From Lachnospiraceae bacterium (lineage in GTDB: Bacteria > Bacillota > Clostridia > Lachnospirales > Lachnospiraceae): a stretch of DNA of 59,329 nucleotides. Positions 42,008 through 51,149 of the stretch are shown piece after piece. The stretch is from assembly GCA_017441295.1 (NCBI GenBank), contig JAFRYA010000036.1, forward strand, positions 1 to 59,329, written 5' to 3'. Position 1 is the first letter of the stretch; every line of letters begins with the position of its first letter. The position numbers were made by a program, and so were the translations under genes. The notes beneath the pieces are model-generated. The model searched no databases, was not told the origin of the DNA, and worked only from the letters and a program-made list of their open reading frames with translations.

Positions 42008-43858
42008 ATGACAGGTATGTTCAATATTTCCGAAGAACTGAAGAAACTGCCCAAGAGCCCCGGTGTCTATATTCATCATGACAGCAGGGATACTATCATA
42101 TACATCGGCAAGGCCAAAAACCTGAAGAACAGGGTCACTCAGTATTTCCAGACATCCCGCACACGTTCTCCGAAAATAGAGAAAATGGTATCTCAGATCG
42201 CGTGGTTTGAATACATTGTGACTGATTCTGAAGTTGAGGCACTCATTCTTGAGAACAACCTGATCAAGGAGAACCGTCCGCGCTACAACACCATGCTCAA
42301 GGACGACAAGACCTATCCGTACATCAGGATGACCGTGAGTGAGGACTTCCCGCGGCTGATTCTTACTCGGAAGGTCAAAAAGGATAAGGATAAATATTAC
42401 GGGCCATATCCGAATGGAACAGCAGTGCATGAAGTAATAGAGCTGCTTACTAAGGTTTATAAACTGAGGACCTGCCACCGCGTGCTGCCAAGGGATATAG
42501 GCAAGGAACGCCCATGCCTCAACTATCACATAGGGAAATGCCTGGCGCCGTGCGCAGGCTATGTTTCCAAAGAGGAATACGCCGTGCAGGCAGAGGCAGC
42601 CAGGAGGTTTCTGGAAGGCAATTCCACAGAGATCGTCAATTACATAAAATCCGAAATGAAGAAAGCCTCGGATGCCATGGAGTACGAGAGGGCAGGCGAG
42701 TTCAAGGAACTGTTAAACAGCGCTCTGGTCATTTCACAGAACCAGAAGGTCGAGGATTCACCGACAGAGAACAGGGATATTCTGGGCATCGCCGTGGAAG
42801 GATTCGAAGCTATTGTGCAGGTGTTCTTTGTCAGGAAGGGCAAGCTCCTGGACCGCGAGCACTTCTATCTGACTTTGGCACCCGACGAGACCAACGAAGA
42901 TATTGTATCGAGCTTTATTAAGCAGTATTATTCAGGTTCGCCTTTCCTGCCGGCGGAAATATTGCTGCCGTGCGCCATTGAAGACGCTGAGGCAATAGAG
43001 AGCTGGCTGAGCGCCAAAGGCGGTCACAAGGTCAGCATCAAGATCCCTCAGAAGGGTAAAAAAGAGAAGATGGTGGAGCTCGCTGAGAAGAACGCAGCCA
43101 TGGTTCTCGAGCAGGACAGGGAAAAGGTTAAGAGAGAAGAAATGCGTACCAAGGGCGCAGCGACGGAAATCTCCAAGATGCTCGGCATCAACTACGCCCG
43201 CAGGATGGAGTCCTATGATATCTCGAACACGGCCGGATACGAATCAGTCGGTTCAATGGTTGTATTTGAGGATGGCAGGCCCAAGAAGAACGATTACAGA
43301 AAGTTCAAGATCAAAACAGTTGTCGGCCCTGACGATTATGCCAGCATGGCAGAGGTTTTAAGGAGAAGGCTCTCGCATGAAGGTGACATGCGCTTCGGCG
43401 CGATGCCGGATCTGCTGCTGATCGACGGCGGCAAGGGTCAGGTAAACGCTGTTAAGGCAGTGATCGAAGACCTGGCCAAAGACAGGCCTGAACTGCTGAA
43501 TATACCGGTCTGCGGCATGGTCAAGGATGACCATCACAGGACCAGGGGACTCTTTTACGAAAACCGCGAATATATCATGGACAGGAGCAAGGAGCCTTTC
43601 AGGCTGCTGACCAGGATCCAGGATGAGACGCATAGGTTTGCGATAGAATATCATAAGAGCCTCAGGGGCAAGGCCCAGGTCAGATCGATCCTGGATGACA
43701 TCCCCGGCATTGGCCCTAAGCGCAGGCTGGCGCTGATCAGATATTACAAGAGCATTGACAATGTAATGAATGCCGATGAAGATTCTCTGGCAGATGTTCC
43801 CGGAATGGACAGGCGTGCTGCGAAGGCAGTCAGGGAATTCTTTGACAATAGGCAGTAG
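42008..43858 (+). CDS. uvrC: Excinuclease ABC subunit C
   Basis: This subunit of about 616 residues makes the two incisions of nucleotide excision repair. An N-terminal GIY-YIG nuclease (PGVYIHHDSRDTIIYIGKAK) is followed by a Cys-bearing region (CLNYHIGKCLAPCAG), a UVR motif (AMEYERAGEFKELLN), the RNase H-like C nuclease (LLLIDGGKGQVNAV, VCGMVKDDHHRTRGL), and C-terminal helix-hairpin-helix motifs (IPGIGPKRRLALI). The frame extends to 41888, but those codons do not resemble UvrC. ATG 42008 (MTGMFNISEELKKLP) lacks an RBS, as expected for a leaderless start; ATG 42017 is an alternative. Confidence 0.93.
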   Translation: MTGMFNISEELKKLPKSPGVYIHHDSRDTIIYIGKAKNLKNRVTQYFQTSRTRSPKIEKMVSQIAWFEYIVTDSEVEALILENNLIKENRPRYNTMLKDDKTYPYIRMTVSEDFPRLILTRKVKKDKDKYYGPYPNGTAVHEVIELLTKVYKLRTCHRVLPRDIGKERPCLNYHIGKCLAPCAGYVSKEEYAVQAEAARRFLEGNSTEIVNYIKSEMKKASDAMEYERAGEFKELLNSALVISQNQKVEDSPTENRDILGIAVEGFEAIVQVFFVRKGKLLDREHFYLTLAPDETNEDIVSSFIKQYYSGSPFLPAEILLPCAIEDAEAIESWLSAKGGHKVSIKIPQKGKKEKMVELAEKNAAMVLEQDREKVKREEMRTKGAATEISKMLGINYARRMESYDISNTAGYESVGSMVVFEDGRPKKNDYRKFKIKTVVGPDDYASMAEVLRRRLSHEGDMRFGAMPDLLLIDGGKGQVNAVKAVIEDLAKDRPELLNIPVCGMVKDDHHRTRGLFYENREYIMDRSKEPFRLLTRIQDETHRFAIEYHKSLRGKAQVRSILDDIPGIGPKRRLALIRYYKSIDNVMNADEDSLADVPGMDRRAAKAVREFFDNRQ

Positions 43859-43899
43859 ATGAATTATAAACAAAGCATAAATATATCCGGAGAAAAATT

Positions 43900-44850
43900 A
43901 TGGCAGCAAAATATGTCAGACTTGATGAGGTTATCGAAAGACTGGGTCTTCAAAACCTGACTCCATCAATCGATCCGCATGAAGTAAAAATCTATCACAG
44001 AAGCGTTAACAGACCTGCTTTTCAGCTGGCAGGTTTCTATGATTATTTCGACCATGAGAGAGTGCAGGTGATCGGATGGGCAGAGCAGGAGTTTATTAAG
44101 ACCCTGGACAGGGAACTGGCAGCGGAGAGGTTTGAAAAACTGCTTTCATTCAATCCGCCTGCGATTATTATGGCAAGGGGCATACAGGCGCCGCAGCAGA
44201 TGCTGGATAAGTGCGTTAAACATGGCGTGCCTTTCCTGGCATCTGAAAGAAGCACCGCGTATATCATTGTTAATTTTATTAACTGGATGAACGAGAAACT
44301 GGCACCGACTGAGGGCATCCACGGCGTTCTGGTAGATGTTTACGGCGAAGGTATCCTGATCACGGGCAGCTCAGGCGTTGGTAAGAGCGAGGTTGCGCTG
44401 GAGCTTATCAAAAGGGGCCACAGACTGGTTGCGGATGACATTATCGAGATTTCCAGGATCAATGAGAACCTGCTTATGGGCAGCGCTCCAATGAGTACAA
44501 GGCATTTTATTGAACTCAGGGGTGTGGGCGTAATAGATGTTGCATCCCTGTACGGTGTTGAGAGTGTTAAGGACAGCAACCCGATAGACATGATAATCGA
44601 ACTGGATGACAGCGGTAATATCAAGACATTCGACCGACTGGGCCTGGATAAAGAATATCAGGAAATCCTTGGGGTTAAAGTCGTCAAGCATACCATCCCG
44701 GTGCGTCCGGGACGAAATATTGCCATTATCGTGGAATCTGCGGCAGTTAACAACCGCCAGAGGAAGATGGGCTACGACGCTGCGGAGGAACTCTGCAGAA
44801 GAGTATCTGAAGAAATCAAGAATAAAGGGATAATGAACTATGAAGATTGA
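43900..44850 (+). CDS. hprK: HPr kinase/phosphorylase
   Basis: This 316-residue bifunctional enzyme phosphorylates HPr and Crh at Ser46 and removes the phosphate, linking carbon supply to catabolite control. Walker A is ITGSSGVGKSEVALELI (about residue 150), followed by LVADDIIEI, the signature IELRGVGVIDVASLYG, and the C-terminal VRPGRNIAIIVESAAVN. It follows uvrC by 41 bp with RBS GGAG. The Crh-like HPr gene a few genes downstream is its likely substrate. Confidence 0.95.
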   Translation: MAAKYVRLDEVIERLGLQNLTPSIDPHEVKIYHRSVNRPAFQLAGFYDYFDHERVQVIGWAEQEFIKTLDRELAAERFEKLLSFNPPAIIMARGIQAPQQMLDKCVKHGVPFLASERSTAYIIVNFINWMNEKLAPTEGIHGVLVDVYGEGILITGSSGVGKSEVALELIKRGHRLVADDIIEISRINENLLMGSAPMSTRHFIELRGVGVIDVASLYGVESVKDSNPIDMIIELDDSGNIKTFDRLGLDKEYQEILGVKVVKHTIPVRPGRNIAIIVESAAVNNRQRKMGYDAAEELCRRVSEEIKNKGIMNYED

Positions 44851-45748
44851 CAGCAGGATTTTACAGGAAATAGTTAACAGAATAGGCGCGGAAAACGTCC
44901 GTGAGCATGAGGAAATGGCACAGCACCTGTCCATGCGCGTGGGCGGCCCGGCAGATTATTTCATGACGCCGCAGACCGAAGAGGACGCAGCCTTCCTGGT
45001 TAAACTCTTAAATGAGAACGGCATTAAATACTATATCATGGGCAACGGCTCAAATATCATTGTCAGGGACGCAGGCTTTGAAGGCGTGATGATCCAGTTC
45101 CTGGACAACTACAATACGGCTGAGATTGACGGCAATCTGGTCAGGGCCAAGGCCGGCATCAAACTGAAAGTGCTGGCAGACATGATCATGGACAGATCCC
45201 TCACAGGCTTTGAATTCGCCAGCGGCATTCCGGGCACACTGGGCGGCGCTGTATGCATGAACGCAGGCGCTTATGATGGTGAGATGAAGGATGTTGTGCG
45301 AGAAGTTAAGATGCTGGATAAGCAGGGCAATATTCTGGTGCTTGCAAATGACGAGATGGTCTTTTCATACAGGCACAGCATCTGCTCATCAGGAGACTAT
45401 GTCGTGCTGGAAGCTCTGCTGGAGCTGAAACCGGGCAATAAAGAAGAAATAAAGGCCAAAACAGACGATTTCACAGCCAGGAGGAAGGATAAGCAGCCTT
45501 TGGAATATCCGAGCTGCGGATCCACATTTAAGAGGCCCGAAGGCTATTTCGCGGGCAAGCTGATAATGGATGCCGGACTCAAAGGCGCATCTGTCGGAGG
45601 CGCGTCGGTTTCCAGGAAACACTGCGGATTTATCATTAATGACAACAACGCTACGGCAACGGATGTGCTGGGCCTGATCGATCTGGTCAAGAGGACGGTC
45701 AAAGAGAGCCAGGGCGTTGACCTGGAATGTGAGGTTAAGATCTTATAA
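44840..45748 (+). CDS. murB: UDP-N-acetylenolpyruvoylglucosamine reductase
   Basis: This 302-residue FAD enzyme reduces the enolpyruvyl group to lactyl in peptidoglycan precursor synthesis. It shows MRVGGPADYFMTPQTEED, IMGNGSNIIVRDAGFEGVMI, the FAD-binding SGIPGTLGGAVCMNAGAYDG, and YPSCGSTFKRPEGYFAGKLI in the substrate domain. It is of the shorter type IIb seen in Bacillota. Its start overlaps hprK by 11 bases and its stop shares a base with whiA. Confidence 0.95.
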   Translation: MKIDSRILQEIVNRIGAENVREHEEMAQHLSMRVGGPADYFMTPQTEEDAAFLVKLLNENGIKYYIMGNGSNIIVRDAGFEGVMIQFLDNYNTAEIDGNLVRAKAGIKLKVLADMIMDRSLTGFEFASGIPGTLGGAVCMNAGAYDGEMKDVVREVKMLDKQGNILVLANDEMVFSYRHSICSSGDYVVLEALLELKPGNKEEIKAKTDDFTARRKDKQPLEYPSCGSTFKRPEGYFAGKLIMDAGLKGASVGGASVSRKHCGFIINDNNATATDVLGLIDLVKRTVKESQGVDLECEVKIL

Positions 45749-46563
45749 TGTCATTTTCAGGAGACATAAAGGAAGAATTAATAAAGAGATTCAGCAAAAA
45801 GCAGTCCTGCCAGAAGGCCGAACTGGCGGCTATTATGCTGCTGTGCGGCAAGGCTGTTTCGAAGGATGAAGATACTGGTGTATACGTGTATACTGAGCCC
45901 TCCGCGGAGAATAGAAAGGACTTTACATCACTTCGTAAAACCTTTAATATTAAAGGTGAAATGGATCTTGATGACTTCATTTCACTGACCCGCTCAGAGC
46001 AGGAAGCCAGGGCTTTTTTGAGGGGAGCATTCATTGCTTCAGGCACCATCAGCGATCCTGAAAAGGGCTATCATTTTGAGATAGTCTGCGACGATCCGGC
46101 AGTGGCCATGCACCTGCAGGGCATACTGTCACAGTTCGATGTGGAGGCCAGGATTACCACCAGGAGAGGCAAGCACGTCCTCTATGTCAAGGAAGCTGAA
46201 GAGATTTCGGACATTCTCAATATCATGGAGGCCCATGTGGCCCTGATGAACTTTGAAAATGTCAGGATCGTCAGGGAGATGCGCGGCTCCATTAACAGGC
46301 AGGTCAACTGCGAAACCGCGAATATCAGCAAGAGCATCAATGCGTCCATGAAGCAGGTGGAGGATATCAATCTGCTCATTGAGAGCGGTGTATATGACAA
46401 ACTGGACGACAACCTGAAGAACATCTGCGATGTCAGGCTGTCAAACCCCGAGGCCGGATTAACGGAACTGGGAGAACTGCTCAGCCCACCGCTGGGTAAG
46501 TCAGGAGTTAATCACAGGTTGCGCAAGATCAGCCAGATGGCCAGGGAACTCAGAGGAGAGTAA
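45748..46563 (+). CDS. whiA: WhiA-type DNA-binding protein
   Basis: This 271-residue protein combines a degenerate LAGLIDADG-like N-terminal domain (RAFLRGAFIASGTISDPEK) with the highly conserved C-terminal HTH (MRGSINRQVNCETANISKS, LGELLSPPLGKSGVNHRLR). It is shorter than the roughly 310-residue norm, because the stretch between about residues 38 and 88 is compressed. WhiA influences division and chromosome segregation in Bacillota and sporulation in actinomycetes. Gene order whiA-crh-like matches other Firmicutes. Translation is coupled to murB. Confidence 0.92.
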   Translation: MSFSGDIKEELIKRFSKKQSCQKAELAAIMLLCGKAVSKDEDTGVYVYTEPSAENRKDFTSLRKTFNIKGEMDLDDFISLTRSEQEARAFLRGAFIASGTISDPEKGYHFEIVCDDPAVAMHLQGILSQFDVEARITTRRGKHVLYVKEAEEISDILNIMEAHVALMNFENVRIVREMRGSINRQVNCETANISKSINASMKQVEDINLLIESGVYDKLDDNLKNICDVRLSNPEAGLTELGELLSPPLGKSGVNHRLRKISQMARELRGE

Positions 46564-46577
46564 TTGGAGGAGGAGAC

Positions 46578-46838
46578 ATGATTATCAGGGAAAGTACTGT
46601 AAAACTGCCAAACGGACTGGAAGCACGCCCTGTGGCAATGTTTGTACAGATTGCAAGTGAGTACAGCAGCGAGATTATGATCGAAGCTGACGGCAAGAAA
46701 GTAAACGCCAAGAGCATTATGGGCATGATGAGCCTCAGCCTGGCACCGGGCGAGAAGGTTACCATCAGCGCACAGGGAACGGATGAGGTCGAGGCGGCCA
46801 CAGCTCTGGACGATTTTCTGGGGAATAAGGAGCAATAA
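46578..46838 (+). CDS. crh: Crh-like HPr paralog (active-site His replaced by Glu)
   Basis: This small cytoplasmic protein of 86 residues has the HPr fold. The phosphotransfer His of GLHARP is Glu here (NGLEARPVAMFVQ), so it cannot carry phosphate in the sugar phosphotransferase system. The regulatory Ser46 region is intact (VNAKSIMGMMSL), so HPr kinase can still modify it. That is the pattern of Crh, a catabolite-control cofactor of CcpA, although Bacillus Crh has Gln at the His position. It sits right after whiA, as in Bacillus, with hprK upstream. The RBS is GGAGGAGG. Confidence 0.88.
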   Translation: MIIRESTVKLPNGLEARPVAMFVQIASEYSSEIMIEADGKKVNAKSIMGMMSLSLAPGEKVTISAQGTDEVEAATALDDFLGNKEQ

Positions 46839-49800
46839 TGGATTTCACACATCTTCATGTTCATACAGAGTACAGCCTGCTGGACGGCTCCGGTAAGATC
46901 GGCGAGATGGCAGCTCAGGCGAAAGCTCTGGGCATGAATTCGCTTGCCATCACGGATCATGGGGCAATGTATGGAGTTGTGGATTTTTATAAGGCAGCCA
47001 GGAAGGAAGGCATCAAGCCTATTATCGGCTGCGAAATATATGTAACTAACGGTTCAAGATTCGACCGTGAGACAGGACAAGGTGATGACAGGTATTATCA
47101 CCTTGTTTTATTGGCTGAAAATAACATTGGCTATGCCAATCTGATGAAAATAGTATCCATAGGATTCACGGAAGGCTTTTATTATAAGCCGCGTGTAGAC
47201 TATGAAATTCTGGAAAAGTACAGCGAAGGCCTGATAGCCCTTTCGGCCTGCCTGGCAGGCATTATTCCGCGTCTGCTCATGCGCGGCAAGTATCAGGAGG
47301 CCAGAGATGAAGCCCTGAGGCTGCAGGAAATCTTTGGCGAGGGTAATTTCTTCCTGGAGCTCCAGGACCACGGAATCCCGGATCAGAAGATGGTCAATTC
47401 CCAGCTGCTCAGGATGAGCGAGGAGGAGAACATCCCGCTGGTCTGCACCAATGACGTGCATTACACATACGATACCGACGCTGAGGCGCATGACATCCTG
47501 CTCTGCATCCAGACCGGCAAGAAGCTGAGCGACGAGAACCGCATGCGCTACGAGGGAGGACAGTATTATCTGAAATCACCTGAGGAGATGGCATCTCTGT
47601 TCCCGTATGCTCCGGAGGCACTGGAGAACACCTGCCGCATAGCGGAAAGATGCAATGTCGAAATAGAATTCGGCGTTCAGAAACTCCCGAAGTATGACGT
47701 GCCTGAAGGCTTCACGGCATATGATTATCTGGAGAGACTCTGCGAGGAAGGCCTGCGCAGGCGTTATCCAAATTACGAAGAATACGAAGACAGGCTCGAA
47801 TACGAGCTTAAGACCATACGTGATATGGGATATGTAGACTATTTCCTGATCGTGTGGGATTTCATAAATTACGCCAAGAGCAACAATATCATGGTCGGTC
47901 CGGGCAGAGGCAGCGCGGCCGGCAGCCTCGTTTCGTACTGTCTGGAGATCACCGACATAGATCCGATTAAGTACAATCTGATCTTTGAGCGTTTCCTTAA
48001 TCCGGAACGTGTCTCTATGCCTGATATTGACGTTGACTTCTGCTTCGAAAGAAGAGGCGAGGTCGTTGATTATGTCACAGAGAAATACGGACGTGACAAG
48101 GTGGCTCAGATCATCACATTCGGAACGCTGAAGGCTAGAAACGTTATCCGCGACGTAGGGCGGGTTCTGGATATGCCTTATGGAGCCGTGGATTCCATTG
48201 CCAAGATGGTTCCGACAGAACTTGGCATCACTATCGACAAGGCGCTGAATGAGAGCAATGATCTGCGCCGTGCCTATGAGACAGACTCACAGGTGCACTA
48301 CCTGATCGACATGGCCAAGCGTCTGGAGGGTCTGCCCAGACACGCGTCAATGCACGCGGCCGGAGTAGTTATCTCCAGAGAGCCTATCATGGAATATGTC
48401 CCGCTGGCCAGGGGTTCAGACGGCGCTGTGGTCACTCAGTATATTATGACCACGCTCGAAGAACTGGGTCTTTTGAAGATGGACTTCCTGGGGCTCAGGA
48501 CGCTGACCGTTATCCAGCATGCAGTAAATCTGGCGTTTGACAATACGGGTATTTATATTGACCTGTCCAAGATAGATTACAATGACAAGGCTGTTCTGGA
48601 CATGATCGGAACAGGCAAGTGCGACGGCATCTTCCAGCTGGAAAGCGCGGGAATGAGAAGCTTCATGCGAGAGCTTAAACCGCATAGCTTAGAGGACATC
48701 ATTGCCGGCATTGCCCTGTACCGTCCGGGCCCGATGGATTTCATTCCGAAATACATCGCCGGCAAGAATTCAGGCGGGGATGTTCAGTATGACTGTCCGC
48801 AGCTCATACCTATTCTGGAGCCTACATACGGATGTATCGTTTACCAGGAGCAGGTTATGCAGATCGTGCGTGACCTGGCAGGATATTCCCTGGGCGGCGC
48901 CGACGTGCTGAGGCGCGCGATGTCCAAGAAGAAAGACTCTGTAATGCAGGCCGAGCGCCAGAGGTTCGTATACGGAGATCCGGACTATGAACCGGGCAAG
49001 GGCGTGCCGGGCTGCATCAGAAACGGTATCTCTGAGCAGGTCGCCAACAAGATATACGACGATATGATCGACTTCGCGAAATACGCGTTCAACAAGTCAC
49101 ACGCCGCTGCGTATGCTATTGTTTCCTATCAGACAGCTTATCTGAAATACTATTATCCGGTTGAGTTCATGGCCGCTATCATGACCTCCGTAATGGACAA
49201 CACCGGCAAGCTGACCGAGTATATCCAGACCTGCAGGGAAATGAAGATAGACCTGCTGCCGCCTGATATTAATCTGGCATATTCCGGATTTACCGTCAAA
49301 GGCAACGCGATCCGTTATGGTCTGTCGGCTATTAAGGGCATCGGCAGGAATATTATCGAAGCTATCGTGGCGGAGAGAGATCTGCAGGGTCCGTACAAAG
49401 ACCTCTACGACCTCTGCCAGAGGCTTATCAATAAAGATATAAACAAGAGGCTCCTGGAGAACCTGATCAAAGCAGGAGCATTGGATTCGTTCGGGCTGAC
49501 CCGCAAGCAGCTGCTCCATATTTACATGGACGTACTGGATGACGTGAATAAAGACAAAAAGTCCGCTATTTCCGGCCAGATCACATTATTCGATCTGGTT
49601 TCAGATGAGGAGAAGGGCGCCTTCCAGATACAGATACCTGACGTGGGCGAGTTCGACAAGGGAACGCTCCTGGATTTCGAAAAGGACGTCATAGGCGTAT
49701 ACTTGAGCGGCCATCCTCTGGATGAATATATGGATATCATCAACAAGAACGTCACGGCCAGGTCATCGGACTTCGCTATTGACGACGATGGCAACGTGCT

Positions 49801-50311
49801 TGTTATGGACGGCCAGAATGCCACCATTGGCGGCGTCATAACCAAGATCACGACCAAGAATACCAAGTCTGGCCAGAACATGGCTTTTGTCACTCTGGAG
49901 GACCTGGTAGGCACTGTGGAAGTCATCGTATTCCCTAAGAATTACGAGCTGTCCAGGAGATATATTCACGAAGGCGAGAAGGTCCTGGTAAAGGGCAGAG
50001 TCAGCGTAGGCGTGGATGAGGCAGGCAAGCTCATCTGTGAGACCATGGTTCCGTTTGATGAAATAGGCAAGGAACTGTGGATACAGCTACTGGACCTTGA
50101 TGATTACAGGAAAAACAAGGATTATCTGACTGGTCTCAGTACATTCGGCGGCCTGAGCGGCAACGCGCAGCTGTGCGTACAGCTGAAGGCGACCAAGGAA
50201 CGCAAGAAATTTGAAGAGAAATATAATGTGGATGCCACGGAAGAGCTGCTGGAGGTTCTGAGGCACCGCTTTGGAAAGGAGCGCGTGGCGCTTATATACA
50301 AGAGGATATGA
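46838..50311 (+). CDS. dnaE: DNA polymerase III subunit alpha
   Basis: This C-family replicative polymerase has 1157 residues. The N-terminal PHP domain is DFTHLHVHTEYSLLDGSGKI with AITDHGAMYGVVDFY. The catalytic Asp pair lies in MPDIDVDFCFERR (about residue 397), with GPGRGSAAGSLVSY just before. Helix-hairpin-helix, OB-fold (ITKNTKSGQNMAFVTLEDL-like) and C-terminal domains follow. It is the DnaE type rather than PolC, because it has no embedded exonuclease. The start codon shares a base with the crh stop. Confidence 0.95.
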   Translation: MDFTHLHVHTEYSLLDGSGKIGEMAAQAKALGMNSLAITDHGAMYGVVDFYKAARKEGIKPIIGCEIYVTNGSRFDRETGQGDDRYYHLVLLAENNIGYANLMKIVSIGFTEGFYYKPRVDYEILEKYSEGLIALSACLAGIIPRLLMRGKYQEARDEALRLQEIFGEGNFFLELQDHGIPDQKMVNSQLLRMSEEENIPLVCTNDVHYTYDTDAEAHDILLCIQTGKKLSDENRMRYEGGQYYLKSPEEMASLFPYAPEALENTCRIAERCNVEIEFGVQKLPKYDVPEGFTAYDYLERLCEEGLRRRYPNYEEYEDRLEYELKTIRDMGYVDYFLIVWDFINYAKSNNIMVGPGRGSAAGSLVSYCLEITDIDPIKYNLIFERFLNPERVSMPDIDVDFCFERRGEVVDYVTEKYGRDKVAQIITFGTLKARNVIRDVGRVLDMPYGAVDSIAKMVPTELGITIDKALNESNDLRRAYETDSQVHYLIDMAKRLEGLPRHASMHAAGVVISREPIMEYVPLARGSDGAVVTQYIMTTLEELGLLKMDFLGLRTLTVIQHAVNLAFDNTGIYIDLSKIDYNDKAVLDMIGTGKCDGIFQLESAGMRSFMRELKPHSLEDIIAGIALYRPGPMDFIPKYIAGKNSGGDVQYDCPQLIPILEPTYGCIVYQEQVMQIVRDLAGYSLGGADVLRRAMSKKKDSVMQAERQRFVYGDPDYEPGKGVPGCIRNGISEQVANKIYDDMIDFAKYAFNKSHAAAYAIVSYQTAYLKYYYPVEFMAAIMTSVMDNTGKLTEYIQTCREMKIDLLPPDINLAYSGFTVKGNAIRYGLSAIKGIGRNIIEAIVAERDLQGPYKDLYDLCQRLINKDINKRLLENLIKAGALDSFGLTRKQLLHIYMDVLDDVNKDKKSAISGQITLFDLVSDEEKGAFQIQIPDVGEFDKGTLLDFEKDVIGVYLSGHPLDEYMDIINKNVTARSSDFAIDDDGNVLVMDGQNATIGGVITKITTKNTKSGQNMAFVTLEDLVGTVEVIVFPKNYELSRRYIHEGEKVLVKGRVSVGVDEAGKLICETMVPFDEIGKELWIQLLDLDDYRKNKDYLTGLSTFGGLSGNAQLCVQLKATKERKKFEEKYNVDATEELLEVLRHRFGKERVALIYKRI

Positions 50312-51057
50312 TCACATCAAAGACGAATCCGCATATTAAACAGGTAAAACAGCTGGCATCATCTGCCAAAGCCCGCAGAGAGTCGGGCCTCTTCGTGGTG
50401 GAAGGCGACAGGATAGTTTCAGAGGTGCCGGTGGAGAGCATCCGCTATCTCTATGTATCTGAAAGCCATGAGAAAGAATTCGACCTTTCCGGATTTCCGC
50501 GATATGAAGTGGTAGGCGACGAGGCTTTTAAGGCTATGTCCGATACAGTCAATCCACAGGGAGTACTGGCTGTGCTTAAACAGCCTTCGTACAAAGCAGA
50601 CGACCTGATCAGGTCTAAGTCTAACGGTCTCTATCTGATTCTGGATGACATCAGGGATCCTGGCAATCTGGGCACGATGATCAGGACTGCTGAGGCAGCA
50701 GGCGTAAATGCTGTGATCATGAGCCCCGGCTGTGCGGACATATTTAATCCAAAGGTCATCAGATCCACTATGGGCAGCATATTCCGCGTGCCGTTCGCGC
50801 AGGCTGAACTGGTGCCTGTCATTGAGAAACTGAAGAACAGGAATGTAACCGTTTACGGAGCTGCTCTGGACGGTGCTGACAATTTCAAAGACGTGGATTA
50901 TAAAGGCGCGACTGCATTCGTAATAGGCAACGAGGCGAACGGCATTTCACCGGAAGTACTGCGCAGCGTATCGAAGAAAATCAGGATTCCGATGGCCGGC
51001 AAGGTGGAATCCCTGAACGCGGCTATCAGCGCGGCAGTCCTGCTGTTTGCCCGCTAA
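50308..51057 (+). CDS. TrmH/SpoU family RNA 2'-O-methyltransferase
   Basis: This 249-residue SPOUT methyltransferase has an N-terminal substrate-binding domain (LASSAKARRESGLFVVEGDR). The three SpoU motifs are LDDIRDPGNLGTMIRTAEAAG, FVIGNEANGISPE and IPMAGKVESLNAAISAAVLL, which form the AdoMet-binding knot. It probably methylates a ribose in 23S rRNA (RlmB-like), though the exact nucleotide cannot be told. Its ATG overlaps the dnaE stop (ATGA). Confidence 0.9.
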   Translation: MITSKTNPHIKQVKQLASSAKARRESGLFVVEGDRIVSEVPVESIRYLYVSESHEKEFDLSGFPRYEVVGDEAFKAMSDTVNPQGVLAVLKQPSYKADDLIRSKSNGLYLILDDIRDPGNLGTMIRTAEAAGVNAVIMSPGCADIFNPKVIRSTMGSIFRVPFAQAELVPVIEKLKNRNVTVYGAALDGADNFKDVDYKGATAFVIGNEANGISPEVLRSVSKKIRIPMAGKVESLNAAISAAVLLFAR

Positions 51058-51069
51058 AACCCCTAAAAC

Positions 51070-51098
51070 TTGACTTATAGACGTATTTAACATATAAT
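51070..51098 (+). promoter_or_regulatory. Strong promoter of the SleB-like gene
   Basis: TTGACT-N17-TATAAT differs from consensus at one base. It starts 13 bp after the stop of the methyltransferase gene and lies about 50 bp before the next ATG. Confidence 0.8.
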
Positions 51099-51149
51099 GC
51101 ATTCACTGTAACAAATTTGTAACATTTTGTTGCATTGGCTGTAATTATT

